From Athripsodes cinereus (lineage: Eukaryota; Arthropoda; Insecta; Trichoptera; Leptoceridae): a stretch of 64,000 nucleotides of DNA. Below, in pieces: positions 40,135 through 51,194 of this stretch (its first letter is position 1; each line of letters starts with the position of its first letter). Below the pieces are notes generated by a model. That model was given only the letters and a program-made list of their open reading frames with translations, was not told where the DNA came from and ran no database searches. The stretch spans positions 310,001 to 374,000 of the forward strand of contig OX388322.1 in the NCBI GenBank assembly GCA_947579605.1, in the 5' to 3' direction. The position numbers were made by a program, and so were the translations under genes.

Positions 40135-40635
40135 AGTCGATTCATAGGTATTTTATTATATAGGTATCTTCTTTAAATGGCATCTGAAGGTTGACTTTGG
40201 TCCTTAATTGCGATGAGGTATTTTTTCTGAACTACTGTCTCAGATTATGAAGCCAAGTATTTTTTCTTCAAACAAACATTATACTGGTGTAGTGGAAATA
40301 AAATAGTTTTTTTTATATTTCAATTTTTTTTAAATCGAATCACTTTATTAAGAAAATATGACCAATATAACTATTCGTCAGAAGAGCAAGAAAATACAAA
40401 AAATCTAGTTCCACCACTGCCACTGGCACTAACATACCTTTCGGTCCACTTTATGTTCACAATATTGGAATATAAAATAGTACTTTATTTATACTCAACT
40501 TTTTTACTGATGGAATTGTTATATTGAAAGAGAATAATTTATTTTTTGTATAACGAAAATACCTGACAGTTATTTCATTGAACATTGAAAATATCAGACA
40601 TTCTGTTGAATACTCGATATAAAATGTAACTCTTA
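40135..40635. other. AT-rich non-coding stretch, nothing recognised
   Basis: Nothing supportable was seen. Confidence 0.45.
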
Positions 40636-40639
40636 TTTT

Positions 40640-40830
40640 TTCTGTAAGTTTTTTAGTATTCTGTGAATGACATGTATATTTAAAATGTCATGAATAAAAA
40701 TTTAACATATCATCGATGAGGTATACTATCCAACGTGTGAACAAATTCACTATGCAATACCCCACTTGCGAGTTAGTCAGTCGACTAACTGCATGAAAAA
40801 AACATACAATTAATTTCTTCTTTTTTCTGT
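40640..40830. mobile_element. Rearranged SINE-B pieces
   Basis: A plus-strand head-like piece (TCTGTAAGTTTTTTAGTATTC) and a TCATCGATGAGGTATAC block are followed by a minus-strand tail piece (ACCCCACTTGCGAGTTAGTC). The order implies an inversion or two overlapping insertions. Confidence 0.45.
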
Positions 40831-40837
40831 GCCATGT

Positions 40838-41130
40838 CAGGTCCCCCCGACGTTAGCGAAAACCTCCCTGTCCTGTGCTACTCTGAACAGGGGCCGTAGA
40901 CAAACCGTCCTTAGCGATCGACTACTGGCGAACTTTTCGACAATCTACCTAGTACCTACATGTACCGTGTAATTAATTATGCGTTATTGTTGCGGTTATA
41001 GTCGAAAATTCGTTTTTAGTCGATCGCCAAGTATGTGTTTGTCTAGGGGGTATGGTCATCCACTGTCCGGATTCCGGTCCACTCTCTAATGTTGCGCAGC
41101 CAAGACATCTGCTTTATCCTCTTAGAGCCA
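40838..41130 (-). pseudogene. RTE-c LINE relic interrupted by a small inverted-repeat element
   Basis: GCCATGTCAGGTCCCCCCGA, GTCCTGTGCTACTCTGAAC, then after an insertion CCGGTCCACTCTCTAATG and CAGCCAAGACATCTGC. These match the minus-strand gene end at 50.89-51.05 kb. Frames are broken. Confidence 0.7.
40889..41050. mobile_element. Small inverted-repeat element nested in RTE-c
   Basis: The left end has GTAGACAAACCGTCC followed by GCGATCGACTA. The right end in reverse complement reads CCTAGACAAACACATACTTG followed by GCGATCGAC. The insert splits the LINE relic at a point where the 50.9 kb copy is continuous apart from about 20 bases. No coding capacity; superfamily not assigned. Confidence 0.65.
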
Positions 41131-41210
41131 ATAAAAATTAACACATTCAGGGTGCGTAGCATACCTCACCGCTGAATTGAAGATATTGTATATCTTATTG
41201 TGACAGTCTT
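41125..41210 (-). mobile_element. SINE-B fragment, middle
   Basis: ACACATTCAGGGTGCGTAGC and CATACCTCACCGCTGAATTG on the minus strand fit the SINE-B centre. Confidence 0.55.
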
Positions 41211-41269
41211 TAGATTAACAAAAATATCTAAAATCACTAGTTGTATGTAATTACTTAATATATTTTACT

Positions 41270-41430
41270 TTGTTTCAGTTTAATATATTGTCTGGTTTTT
41301 TCTCCATAGATTAAGTTATAGGTTTCTTAGTTGTATGTTATGTTATTTTTTTCTATTTCTGTTTTATCGTTGTATATTTTTTTGTCAAAGGCTCATAGCC
41401 GTTTACTGTAAAAAATAAATAAATGAATAG
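41270..41430 (+). mobile_element. LINE 3' UTR with hairpin and AAAT tail
   Basis: Frame-free sequence ends in GGCTCATAGCC (41390-41400), then GTTTACTGTAAAAAATAAAT. It closely resembles the ends at 0.48 and 49.58 kb. Confidence 0.5.
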
Positions 41431-41439
41431 AAACATAAT

Positions 41440-43035
41440 ATGTAAATTTAACACACAAAACTGTCATAAAAAGCTTAGAAAAGACAACGTCACCTTACTC
41501 GGTAATGCCCTGGAAAAGATTTATACCCGCAACCAATCTTATCACGTGGTGTGCTTTGTCCAATTAAGCAACCAGGAGACATATCGAAGACTTTAAAACT
41601 GACTCTCTTATAAACCGCAACGACGGCTTCATGTCCCGTTTAGGCCACTGCCAAATAACGTGACGATATCCTTTCTAAGTCTTTTATAACAGTTTCATTT
41701 GTCGAAATCAGATACGTAATCTCTTTCAATGGTTAGCTCCAAAAGCGAAAGCTCTCAATTTAGAAATATGATAAAAATCCACCATCGATAAGAAAAAGTT
41801 TTCATGTAAAGTTCTATAGATACTTACGTAAAATAAAATATTTAGCAAAAGAGTCGAAAAACTATTGTATATTGGTAAGGTTTAACAATTTTGGCATTAT
41901 GTTTATAAAACGAAATAACAATGATATTTGTTTACCTTTATAGGTTCGCCTGGAGGGGTGTTGTGCACTGTGAATTGAAAACGATGTGTATACATTGCTT
42001 TTTGGGTGAGTTCACTATTAATAATATATTCTAATAAGTACCTATTTCATTTTATTATCCACAAGCTTTTGTAACCCGGCATTGCTCGGGTTTAAATAAA
42101 TAGAAACCGCGCAAATACATGGGTTAAAATTGGTATTTTTAGTTTGTAGTACCTACATAAATCTTCAAGTGATTTGCCATGAAAAGTAAAGAAAAATATT
42201 AGGCGAAAATAAATAGGTTCTTATGGCTAGTACCGAGGTACTTTTGTATTTATTTATACAAAAAAACAATTAACATTGTTTATGGATTTTTTACATAATA
42301 CTATTCTTATTCTACAGTATGGATTTCTATGGTCTCATAATATCCTCCATTATGAAAATAGCTCAAAATGTCAAAAATATGCAATTTTTATTCTCATAAT
42401 TCAGGATTTTTTGTCATTAGCAATCATAATGTTTCATTATGTAAACAGTCCCTAATTATTTAGTTTCAGTATTGTTTTATTTATTGTTACATCCATTTTG
42501 AAATTAATTCAATACAATGAAAAATGTTTGACTATAAATATTGGATTTTCATTCATTCGCTTGGCAATTTTGTCAAGCGAATGGATGGGAATCTCATTAA
42601 AATTGTAATATCTTTATCAATACATAAGATATTTAAAATGTTTTTAGCCTTAAACCTGCCCAGGAGATGAGACCTCGTATAGAGTGTATTATTTTACTTC
42701 TGTCTTTCCTTATTTCAGAGTCCATTGAGGACATACGCACATACGAACCGACTCAAATATTTATGTGTGGATTATATTTTACTAAAGTACATATTTACAT
42801 ATGTTTACAGAATCGAATATGATTTCAAGTTTTTAGTATTAGGTATATAATTGTCCTACGGTTATTTAGGAATATAATAAATTTATTCTAATATATAAAA
42901 CCCAAATATTAAAATTTTTTGAAAGTCTCGTAAACGAATCAGTTCACTATTATGATGGTAAAGTAATTTGTTGTCATATGTTTTGTTAAACTCCGTATTG
43001 ATGAATAATAGACTATTGTAATTTTTTTTATTTTT
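41440..43035. other. AT-rich non-coding stretch with one short hairpin
   Basis: The only structured point is a 10-bp perfect hairpin CATTCGCTTG...CAAGCGAATG at 42554-42583. A CCCGGCATTGCTCGGGTT piece near 42077 resembles the block at 63.08 kb. No gene was seen. Confidence 0.45.
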
Positions 43036-43037
43036 TG

Positions 43038-43175
43038 AGTAAGAGGAACCGACGTGCGCGCATGATAAATTGTATGAATGTGGAAGAAGCGAAGGAAGTG
43101 TGTAAGGATAGATCTATTTGGCGTTCCATTATCTGCCTACCCCACTTGGGACACGGCGTGAAGGGTAAAGTATAG
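43038..43175 (+). pseudogene. RTE-a LINE relic, last 40 codons
   Basis: GAGTAAGAGGAACCGACG, GAATGTGGAAGAAGCGAAGG and GATCTATTTGGCGTTCC encode the SKRNRRA...MNVEEAKEV...DRSIWRS end of RTE-a. TACCCCACTTGGGACACGGC and TGAAGGGTAAAGTATAGG follow. A small deletion breaks the frame before the stop. Confidence 0.8.
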
Positions 43176-43396
43176 GTTTATCATTTTTTTATTTATTTAT
43201 TTAGAAAAATAAAGTGCAATAAATTCAAATATTTTTTTTTTTTTATTGAGATAATAATAAACACACACAAATATACAATAAGCACAATTATACAAATCTT
43301 TATATTATCTGTTTTAATTTTTTTTTTTTACCCTCAAAATTGAGCAGAGCTCGTGCTTTGAGGGGTAAAGGATAAGTCTTTATACATTTTGTAACT

Positions 43397-43490
43397 TTTT
43401 GAACACCTGGCTAACCTGGCTTTTACAGGACACTCTTAAACTTACGGAAAACAGTGGTAGACCAATTGTTAGCCGGGTGCTCTACGAAAG
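43397..43490 (-). mobile_element. SINE-B fragment, head
   Basis: GGCTTTTACAGGACACTCTT and GTAGACCAATTGTTAGCCGG followed by GTGCTCTAC are the complement of the SINE-B head. Confidence 0.65.
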
Positions 43491-43494
43491 ATAA

Positions 43495-44735
43495 TTGTTT
43501 TCAAAAATAGGTTTTACTAATAATGATAATGGCATAAGCGATAAACATAATGAACCATTTTAATTCAACTCCCAACAATAATATATTAAAAAAAACTCCT
43601 TCTTCAGCTTTTTACCTTTTCACCCCATTTTCTGTGCCATTTGGTAATTAGGACAACGCTTACCTTTGCAAATATTTTACTATAATATTATTGTCTATAC
43701 TCTCAGAGCACAAAGTTTGAGGAAAAAATAGTCTGATTCAAAATAATTAAAGTAGGTAGGTACCTTTTATTATTATGATTCATAAAGAAAAAATATTATT
43801 AAAATCTCTTCTCAACACATACGAACTTTCGATCGAAAGATACAGAGTTTTGATCTGACCTTTGGCCAAATCTTTACCTTTATACACGGACAGCCACGTA
43901 CCTATTTAGTAAAAAAATCGCAGTACATGCATGAAAAACTGCACAAATTAATGTGAAAACGGTGGCAATGTAATAAGGACAAATCGTATTGGTATTTTCT
44001 ATTATTATTCAATATAACCCACCCCTCATGCAATATTATGTAGAGTAAAGGGGTAGTTGGACATTATTTGTTACAATCATGCGTGCATAATTTATCATTC
44101 TGCCCTCGGATATTTATCAAATATGGGGCGTTTTAATAAAACATGCAAAATAATATGTTCAATATCTATACAGGAATCTAGATGTCATGTTAATAACTGT
44201 TAATCTCCCTCTATACGTAATATTTTTATTATTTTTTACATGATACATTTACTGCACAAGCGTTTACATGATTTAATCATTACCTACAGTTTATTATAAT
44301 GGTACTGAAAAAAAACAATAAGAAAAATTAATAAATAATGTATAGTAGGTAGGACAGATAAATTATATTTTTTAATAAAATATATAATAACTCTCCACCA
44401 AAAAATGAGATGAATCAGTGATTTGATAATACTTTACAAAATGCACAAAAATAAGTAAATAATAATGAAATAATTAGATTATAATACAATTTTGTTCGAT
44501 CTTTAAAGGGAAATATTTTATTTATATTTTGTGAGGGTTCAAAGACAACATTTTAAAAGGTCACGTAAACGTCAACTATCATATCATAGAGAACATGGTA
44601 GGTTTATAATTATGACATGTTATAAATGAAATAAAATAATAATATTAAAAATTCAAATTTATGATGTTCATAATTAAACCTGCACAAGGTGTGTAATTCG
44701 TAAAGAGGGTACTATTTTTTCTCTATCTTGTCAAA
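43495..44735. other. AT-rich non-coding stretch, nothing recognised
   Basis: Nothing supportable was seen. Confidence 0.45.
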
Positions 44736-45165
44736 TTACGGTGTCTATAGAGTACATGGCTGTGAGTCTTGGCACTTAACCAAGGCTCAAGAGCGGAAGA
44801 TACTCAGCTTTGAAAACAAGTGTCTTAGAAGGATTTTGGATGTCAAATGGTATGAACATGTTACAAATGATGCTGTGCGCCGGCGCACCCAGCAGAGACC
44901 TGTAATCTCCGTAATACAAGAGAGACGATGGTCCTGGCTGGGACATGTTTTGAGAATGCCTAATGATGGTTGGCCAAAAAGAGCACTGTTCTTTCGTCCG
45001 CAGGGGTTCCGTCGGCCCGGGCGTCCCTCTTTCACAATACACCGTTCCTATGACAACGATATCAGAGCGCAAGGAATGTCGTGGAAAGAGGTGACGCAAT
45101 TGGCACAGAGACGCTCTGAATGGAGGAGGTTGGTTTCTGCCCTGTGCTCCCGAGAGGAGCGTTGA
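44728..45165 (+). pseudogene. C-terminal 145 residues of the RTE-b LINE protein
   Basis: The frame holds GCESWHLTKAQERKILSFEN, LRRILDVKWYEHVTNDAV, RRWSWLGHVLRM and FRRPGRPSFTIHRS, and ends LVSALCSREER. These are the region following the polymerase core in RTE-like LINEs, where CESW and the WLGHV-RPGRP blocks are conserved. The frame is intact to the natural stop, but the enzyme domains are missing. The first few codons come from flanking DNA. Confidence 0.8.
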
Positions 45166-45190
45166 GGGCGATGATGATGATGATGATAGA
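44738..45190 (+). mobile_element. RTE-b LINE, 3' end with (GAT)n tail
   Basis: This is the longest copy of the family in the window. It starts inside the post-polymerase region at about 44738 and ends with a TGA stop, GGGC and (GAT)n. Confidence 0.85.
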
Positions 45191-45194
45191 TTAC

Positions 45195-47070
45195 ATGTCA
45201 TAAACATTCACATGCTTTTATACAAACGGACTAAAATATTAAGGTCTGTGATTTATACTGAATTAAATTTTCCTTCCATTCCCTTCACTTTTTTCAAGAA
45301 TCTGGGTCATAGGTCTACCATAAAACATAATATTTTAGCCATAATGTGTGATATATGTGTGATACATAATAATATATCAATGTGTATATTACGGAAGTAC
45401 CTATAATAATAATATGCTGGAATCCGTTGTCCCCCAATGAATATGTTTTATGGAGAGTAATGTAATTGAATGCACGAATGTACCTTGGTAGAAAATATTG
45501 ACATAATAGACTGGTCACGTTGTACAATATTTTTTCATAATTAATAAATTAGAATAATATTATTCTGTTACACTTCATTTCATTAACATGGCAGTTGTCT
45601 CTTTCCTACTCATCAGTCTCCCTTAATACCAGTTAAAGCAATAAAAAACAATGAATATTCTTCAGATCTGGAACACAAAAATATTATTTACCTATATAAT
45701 ATATCTATGTACCTATATAATATATCTATATACATTAAAATTATAAGCAAGATGTGGTGATTGTTTTAAAAAGGTGCACTTCTAATGTACAGGACTTCAA
45801 TATAATTATATTTCATCACTAGCATATTTTCATAAATGCATCTAAAACGAAAGACGAATGTATATTTTTGAACAAACACTCATTTTTAATGTATATGAAA
45901 TTGTATTGGTCGCAAAATTTCATTGGTCGCACCACCAATTATTTCTTTGAATTTCCAGTCTTTATTAAAGTTCATTGGTAGAAAAGGGAACATTTTTTAT
46001 GACACTTACATAAATTTATTTACCGCAACGTTATCAGATTGTTTCTTCTTATACAACCTTTATGATCATCTGTTTAAAATCGTCTATTAATCTCTCTCCA
46101 TCCGTCATACCCTTTTGAGGTAGGCAGAGATGATGTTATGCTTTGTAACACTGTCTTTGCATCTTTACTTTATATACTTTTTGCAAATATTTACTTATAC
46201 GCAAATGTTTAATATTTTATCAAATCAAAATGTTCACAGGGCCAACAAGTTTTGATAGTTTTTCTACCAAACATGTTGAAAAATTATTATTTTACCGTTT
46301 TTGCTAAAGAGCAGTCTTATGACGATAATGACCTAGTTATCAAAAATTTTAATAATAAATGAAACACTTGCTTCAAATTATAAAATGATCGGAATAATTT
46401 CTTAGCTGTGCCATTTGGTGTAAAGTAATGTCATCTATTCTAAAAGTTTTGTCACACTCAGATTATTTTCCATTTTAGTTTTAATAAATTCAATAAGCAC
46501 GTTCTGTAATAACTTCTTAAGTTCATTTCAACTTGCGACATTTAATTAAATAGCCGCCCTAACCCTTAGGTACCTACCTATGTCGCAGAGAAATTGTGAA
46601 AACCGAGAGTTGATCAAAAGTCCTAAGGTAGATATATGTTAAAGGACAACACTGTGGGTTAATTCAATAACGTATTTTAATAAAAATAAATGAATATTAT
46701 TATTTATTTATAACGTTCTCTTAAACGTTTCAAATTTTACTGATATGTCATTTTAGTTTTTTAAAATATCAGTTTTAAAACTAATTTCTTTTGTTAATTA
46801 GTTGTCAATAAATAATTTATGTTATAATATATATTGTTGTATACCTACTCTGTATTTAATAAATGCATGCCTAAATAAATAATTAAATTTAATATCTAAA
46901 CAATATTAGTTCATCTTTCCACTAAAACAATTAAAAAATTTGATCAGTAGCTTACTTTCTTAAATTATAAGTTGATGCGTTATCGTCGTGAAAAATCATT
47001 TGAATTTAAAAAATAAAATAAATTTAAATATTCAAAGGCTGTTTATTAATTTTCACACATGAGTAATTAT
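45195..47070. other. Non-coding stretch with a few weak repeats
   Basis: 45685-45735 has two copies of a 22-base unit, CCTATATAATATATCTATRTA. 46090-46135 (CATACCCTTTTGAGGTAGGC) resembles an RTE-a 3' end on the minus strand. No gene was recognised. Confidence 0.4.
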
Positions 47071-47099
47071 TTAATCAATTAAAATGGATTAAATATTAA

Positions 47100-47150
47100 T
47101 ATTAATTGCCGAGCGTTTTCGCCTTGCGGCATCATCAGTGCAAGAGTTAC
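47100..47150 (-). other. CTGATGAT-hairpin-GAAAACG motif
   Basis: On the minus strand CTGATGAT is followed by a hairpin GCC-GCAA-GGC and then GAAAACGCTCGGC. The same layout occurs in the foldback elements at 0.94 and (partly) 32.6 kb. It contains words like the hammerhead ribozyme core (CTGATGA and GAAA), but there is one extra T before the hairpin and no evident third stem. Confidence 0.5.
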
Positions 47151-47644
47151 TTAAAATTGAGGAATGGAACAAACTGACCTTAATTATAATTAATAACTTT
47201 AGTCTAAAAGTTGGATGGAATACAAGGAATTTTAAGAGGAGGTGTTGTTTTGTCTAATAATGGTGAGAATGCAGGAATTCGGACATAAGCAATATCTACC
47301 TTATCAGATGTACATTTATTAATCTAACTTTCCTACAGGGAAATCATCCCACAGAGTTTTAACACCTTCCGTGAAATTGTTGATCAACTCTTCTAGGGAT
47401 TTGACCAAATTCCGATTTTCCTCAAATACCCTGCGACATATTATAAACATGCCAATATGAACTCACCAAGTAGTTATAACACCATCTTGTCGATAATATT
47501 TTGATTTTTCTAATCTATGTGAACCATTGTTACTGTTTACATATAATATGTATATTCAGAAAAATTTCAATATCTTTTCAACACCACACGTCACATGTCA
47601 CATCCCATTAGAGAGGCAACTGGTAAATCATAATAATTATAATC

Positions 47645-47778
47645 ATTTTATTATACCACCACAGCATATCCCAAAAGTAGGATAATCAGTAAAAAAAAAT
47701 CACTTAACAAACATACAGACTGTGCACTCCATGTTTTTATAGAAAAAATGCATTCAGGGTGCGTGGGATGCCTCATGA
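47645..47778 (-). mobile_element. SINE-B copy, 3' half
   Basis: ACCACCACAGCATATCCC, GTAGGATAATCAG, GTGCACTCCATGTTTTTATA and CATTCAGGGTGCGTGGGATG on the minus strand. It is diverged. Confidence 0.6.
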
Positions 47779-47779
47779 A

Positions 47780-48980
47780 AATGAAAATTTATAAGTTTTT
47801 TTTTTTATAATAAGTATAAACTATGATTTATTGACTGAAGTAATGTAGGTACAACACAATTCAGCATACTTGTAATAATAAATAATATATAATCAATTTA
47901 TTTGATCACGTACCTCTCCTAGAATTAAGCGTGGTTCGTGCTCTGGGACAGGCCTTAATCCATTATAGTATATTACCGCACTCCCTTGATTCTCCAGCAT
48001 CATTTATTTAAACTTTTCAAAAACAAACAAAGTTGCTCAAGTTGTTTGAAATACGATACATTCATTAAAAAATAAACATTTAAGAAACTTTCGCATGATA
48101 TTCGAAATAGAAAAATGGGTGAAATCTATATTCTTTGCCATGAAAATGATTTAGAGTTTCATTCTTGTAACATCCAAGAGAACTAAGTGGTGTGAAAGAC
48201 TGAATGTCCCCAGGGTATATGCTTTTATCCAGAGACAAAAGTCTGGACTTTAAGTTCTAACTTTGACTATTATTATTATTAAAATTAGTATATACAAAGA
48301 GAGTAAGTAAATAAATAGAGGTACATGTCGATAGTACGTAGTATAAGTTTTAATCTTTTCACAGTTGTTGTGTGAGAAGTGATTAAGGATAGTCAGGCCG
48401 ACCGATACCCTAAAGTTGCCCCTTGCTAATCCTAATGTACATATTGAGATCTCACACAGCAAACTTAAAGTACCTAGTGATAGTATAATAATAATATAGT
48501 AGGTTTCTATTTAAGAATATAAATAATAATTGTGCCAGTTAGTATGTTTTTATGTATTACATTGATTGTATCGGCATTAACTTTGTAACACTTCATTTTA
48601 AATAATCAAATGAAGAAATCGAATTCAAAGACTGTTATTTATTTTATTAATAAATTGTATATTTGTTTGAATTCACCATTTTTTTAAATTTGTAAAAAAA
48701 AAAGTATTTAAAGATAGCCCAGAATGTGTGCCTGTATTAAATAATTATGTAGGGGAAAGTATGACAAATTGGACCGTTCGTTAAATTGGACCACTCGCAT
48801 AAAATTGTAATGGAATGTTTTATTATTAAACTTGTAACTAATAAGATTTTGTTTACAGTATAATAATTTAAGACTGTTTCCAAAATACACAACTAATATT
48901 AGATCATGGTTGAATTGTCAAAAATATGAATTGTCAGAATAATTTTGTTGCCAGTTAAAAATAATTTCCTCAAATTAGTG
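47780..48980. other. AT-rich non-coding stretch, nothing recognised
   Basis: Short minus frames (48250-48462, 48708-48890) have no recognisable content. Confidence 0.45.
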
Positions 48981-48984
48981 TCAT

Positions 48985-49388
48985 TTTATTCCACAAGTGG
49001 GGTAGCCAGTAAACCAACTCAATGTAATAAACATGCAAGATGTTCTATTTGTGCTAACAAAATATAAAAACATTCGTGATGGGTGGCGAACCTCATCGCT
49101 GAATTAATGATGTAAAATGGCAGGGGTCCGTGGTTCGATCCCAGGTGCCGGCAAACTCCCCTTTCACGGCACAAGCTTTTAGCTTAGTGTGAAAGGTGTA
49201 TAAGGTTGTATTTGGGTTTATAACAAAAACCCAGATATATCTTTTTTTAAAATAAAAAAAATAAAAAAAAAATAAAAAAAATAAAAAAATATCTATATTT
49301 TTTTCGAATAAATGCCTTTTACAGGACACTCGAAACTTTCGGCAAAGAGTGAAATACCAATTCTTTGCTGTGTGCTCCACGGAACACA
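48985..49388 (-). mobile_element. SINE-B copy split by a SINE-A insertion
   Basis: The tail and middle lie at 48985-49118 (CACAAGTGGGGTAGCCAG, GATGGGTGGCGAACCTCATC). The head lies at about 49312-49388 (GCCTTTTACAGGACACTCG, GTGTGCTCCACGG). SINE-A lies between, on the opposite strand. Confidence 0.75.
49119..49308 (+). mobile_element. SINE-A, 5'-truncated, nested in SINE-B
   Basis: It starts near the middle of the tRNA-like part with CAGGGGTCCGTGGTTCGATC, so box B is kept and box A lost. It ends AACAAAAACCCAGATATATC and a long A-rich tail (AAAATAAAAAAAATAAAA). Confidence 0.85.
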
Positions 49389-49391
49389 AAT

Positions 49392-49615
49392 TATTTTAAT
49401 AAGTGTATTGTTTTTTATTGCCAATTTTTTTTTTGTTTTGTTGCTAGTTTGAAATAGTCTCTTAAAAGTGTTCTCCTTTCAAAGGAATATACTTAAGTGT
49501 TTTTTATCAGTTTTTATTGTTGTTGTCTGTCAAATTGTTTTTTTTCTACTTTGTTATATGTTTAACATGTAAAAGGCTCACGCCGTATGCAAGTGATAAA
49601 TAAATAAATAAATAA
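49392..49615 (+). mobile_element. LINE 3' UTR with AAAT tail
   Basis: The stretch ends GGCTCACGCCGTATGCAAG, then TGATAAATAAATAAATAAAT. It has the same plan as the end at 41.39 kb. The 5' limit is uncertain. Confidence 0.45.
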
Positions 49616-49619
49616 AAAG

Positions 49620-50762
49620 TGTAGACTTGTCAATTCGATTATTTCCTGGGCGGTGCTGGGTAAAACTACACTAGTACATAAGAACATAAGTAATAATATG
49701 CGGGGTTTGTTTTACCTAATTAACTATTGGACAGGTCGTATCAGCGTCTCGTCCATACATACTTACTAACACAGTATGTATAACAAAATTATATTTGACA
49801 TGTTTTTGTTTCAAACTTTGTAATTTGCAAGTTTATTTTGTGGACATGGCTTCAATCAAAGCTTTTTTGTCGGGAACATGACATTTGAAATTAAGTATTT
49901 TATTCTGTGTAATATTTTATTTTAATTGATTGAGTTGATGTTTATTAAGTAAAACTTCGTGTAAATACATGGAAGAAAACACTTTTCAGTCTTACTTTAT
50001 ATTTAATTATATAATAATAATAAAAAACTTTATTGTACAAAATATTTGGATACTAACAATAAGGATACATGGTATAAACGAATAATTTTGCACAATGGGC
50101 GAGTTTATCGCAGGGACGCGATATCTTACAACTAACCCAATTATACCTTATATAGTAACGTAGTTTCGACTTAAAATTCATTGTCAAACTGGGTCACAAA
50201 ACCTATTATACAGTTAAACTCAAAACAGTGGGTTTTTTTTCCATTAATTTTTTTTTATACTTTTATTAATAAAAAATATGTTTACAAAGTCTATATTATT
50301 TTGCCTAATACCTTATAGGGATTTTGGACTGCGATCTTAAATATCTTACATTACAAAGTCCAGAACAACCCGTGCCCAGTTCTTCTCCCAGTCCATAGTC
50401 ATTGTAAAATTTGTTAATGCGCAATAGTTTGTTATCCACTGATCTAGTCTGTCTACCATGTGCTATTAAAAGTCCGTCTTTAGGTCTTAAAAAATGCACA
50501 ACCAGAATGCTATACTCCACCCTCCTCTGAAGAATAAATAAAGAATTTACAAAATAAACGCCTACTCAATGTATATACAATTTGTTCTTTACTGAGAGAG
50601 ACGTCTTTCATCTTAAAAAAAACATTGTCAATCGAAGTCAAAAGAGATCGACAACGTCATTATAAAACGAAAAGCGTGTCTCTAAAGAACATGTACACAG
50701 TAGAAGAAAATATTTCTTTATTATTTTCCTGATAAAACCATTTTGGTATCTTTATAAAATAT
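49620..50762. other. AT-rich non-coding stretch with a LINE tail
   Basis: 50015-50050 (ATAATAATAATAAAAAACTT) looks like the plus-strand image of a LINE tail on the minus strand. A 71-codon minus frame at 50305-50520 has mixed composition but no family I know. Confidence 0.4.
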
Positions 50763-50764
50763 AT

Positions 50765-50862
50765 TATAATGAAGGTCCTGGAAGCAGCGGTGGACGTACC
50801 TAGTCGCAATGGGACCCGACCCAACTAGGACAAGGGGAAGAAGATGTATGTATGTATGTATG
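50765..50862 (+). mobile_element. LINE 3' end sharing a (TATG)n tail
   Basis: AGCAGCGGTGGACGTACC, TAGTCGCAATGGGACCCGAC and ACAAGGGGAAGAAGATG, then (TATG)n, resemble the RW..LVA..DP.R..G end of an RTE-like protein on the plus strand. Its tail is the same tract that ends the minus-strand RTE-c element. Confidence 0.5.
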
Positions 50863-51190
50863 TATATTCTTCTTCTCAAAGTGCCATGTCAGGTCCTCCC
50901 GACGTCGGCTATCCCCCTGACGTAGGCCTCTCTGTCCTGTGCCAGCCGGAACAACTCCTCCAGCCTCCGAACTCCGGTCCACTCTCGGATATTTCTCAGC
51001 CAGGACATCTGCCGCCTTCCCACACCACGACTACCCTCAATTTTTCCCTTCAAAATGAGTTGGAGTAAACTATATTTCTCATTTCGAAGTACGTGCCCCA
51101 AATATGCCATCTTCCTCATCTTTATATTGGATAACATCTCTCTATCTGTTCTAGCCCTCCGCAACACCTCATTATTGGTAACCAAATCAG
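50844..51190 (-). mobile_element. RTE-c LINE, 3' end with (CATA)n tail
   Basis: A minus-strand 5'-truncated LINE made of a 98-codon gene end and a tail of CATA repeats. A second, interrupted copy lies at 40.84 kb. Confidence 0.75.
50889..51185 (-). pseudogene. C-terminal fragment of the RTE-c LINE protein
   Basis: The frame contains RMLSNIKMRKMAYLGHVLR-like order (KMRKMAYLGHVLRN), then GKIEGSRGVGRRQMSWLRN and LFRLAQDREAYVRGIADV, ending in VGRT. YLGHVLR followed by GRRQ-W-N is the post-polymerase signature of RTE-like LINEs. The frame has no stop, but the enzymatic domains are absent. Confidence 0.75.
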
Positions 51191-51194
51191 TCCA

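Noticed and set aside
42554..42583. 10-bp hairpin as a mobile element end
   Set aside because: No paired partner, no duplication and no copies elsewhere in the window.
47100..47150. Confident call of a hammerhead ribozyme
   Set aside because: The CTGATGA and GAAA words are present, but there is an extra T before stem II and I could not find a third stem or cleavage triplet, so it is only reported as a motif.
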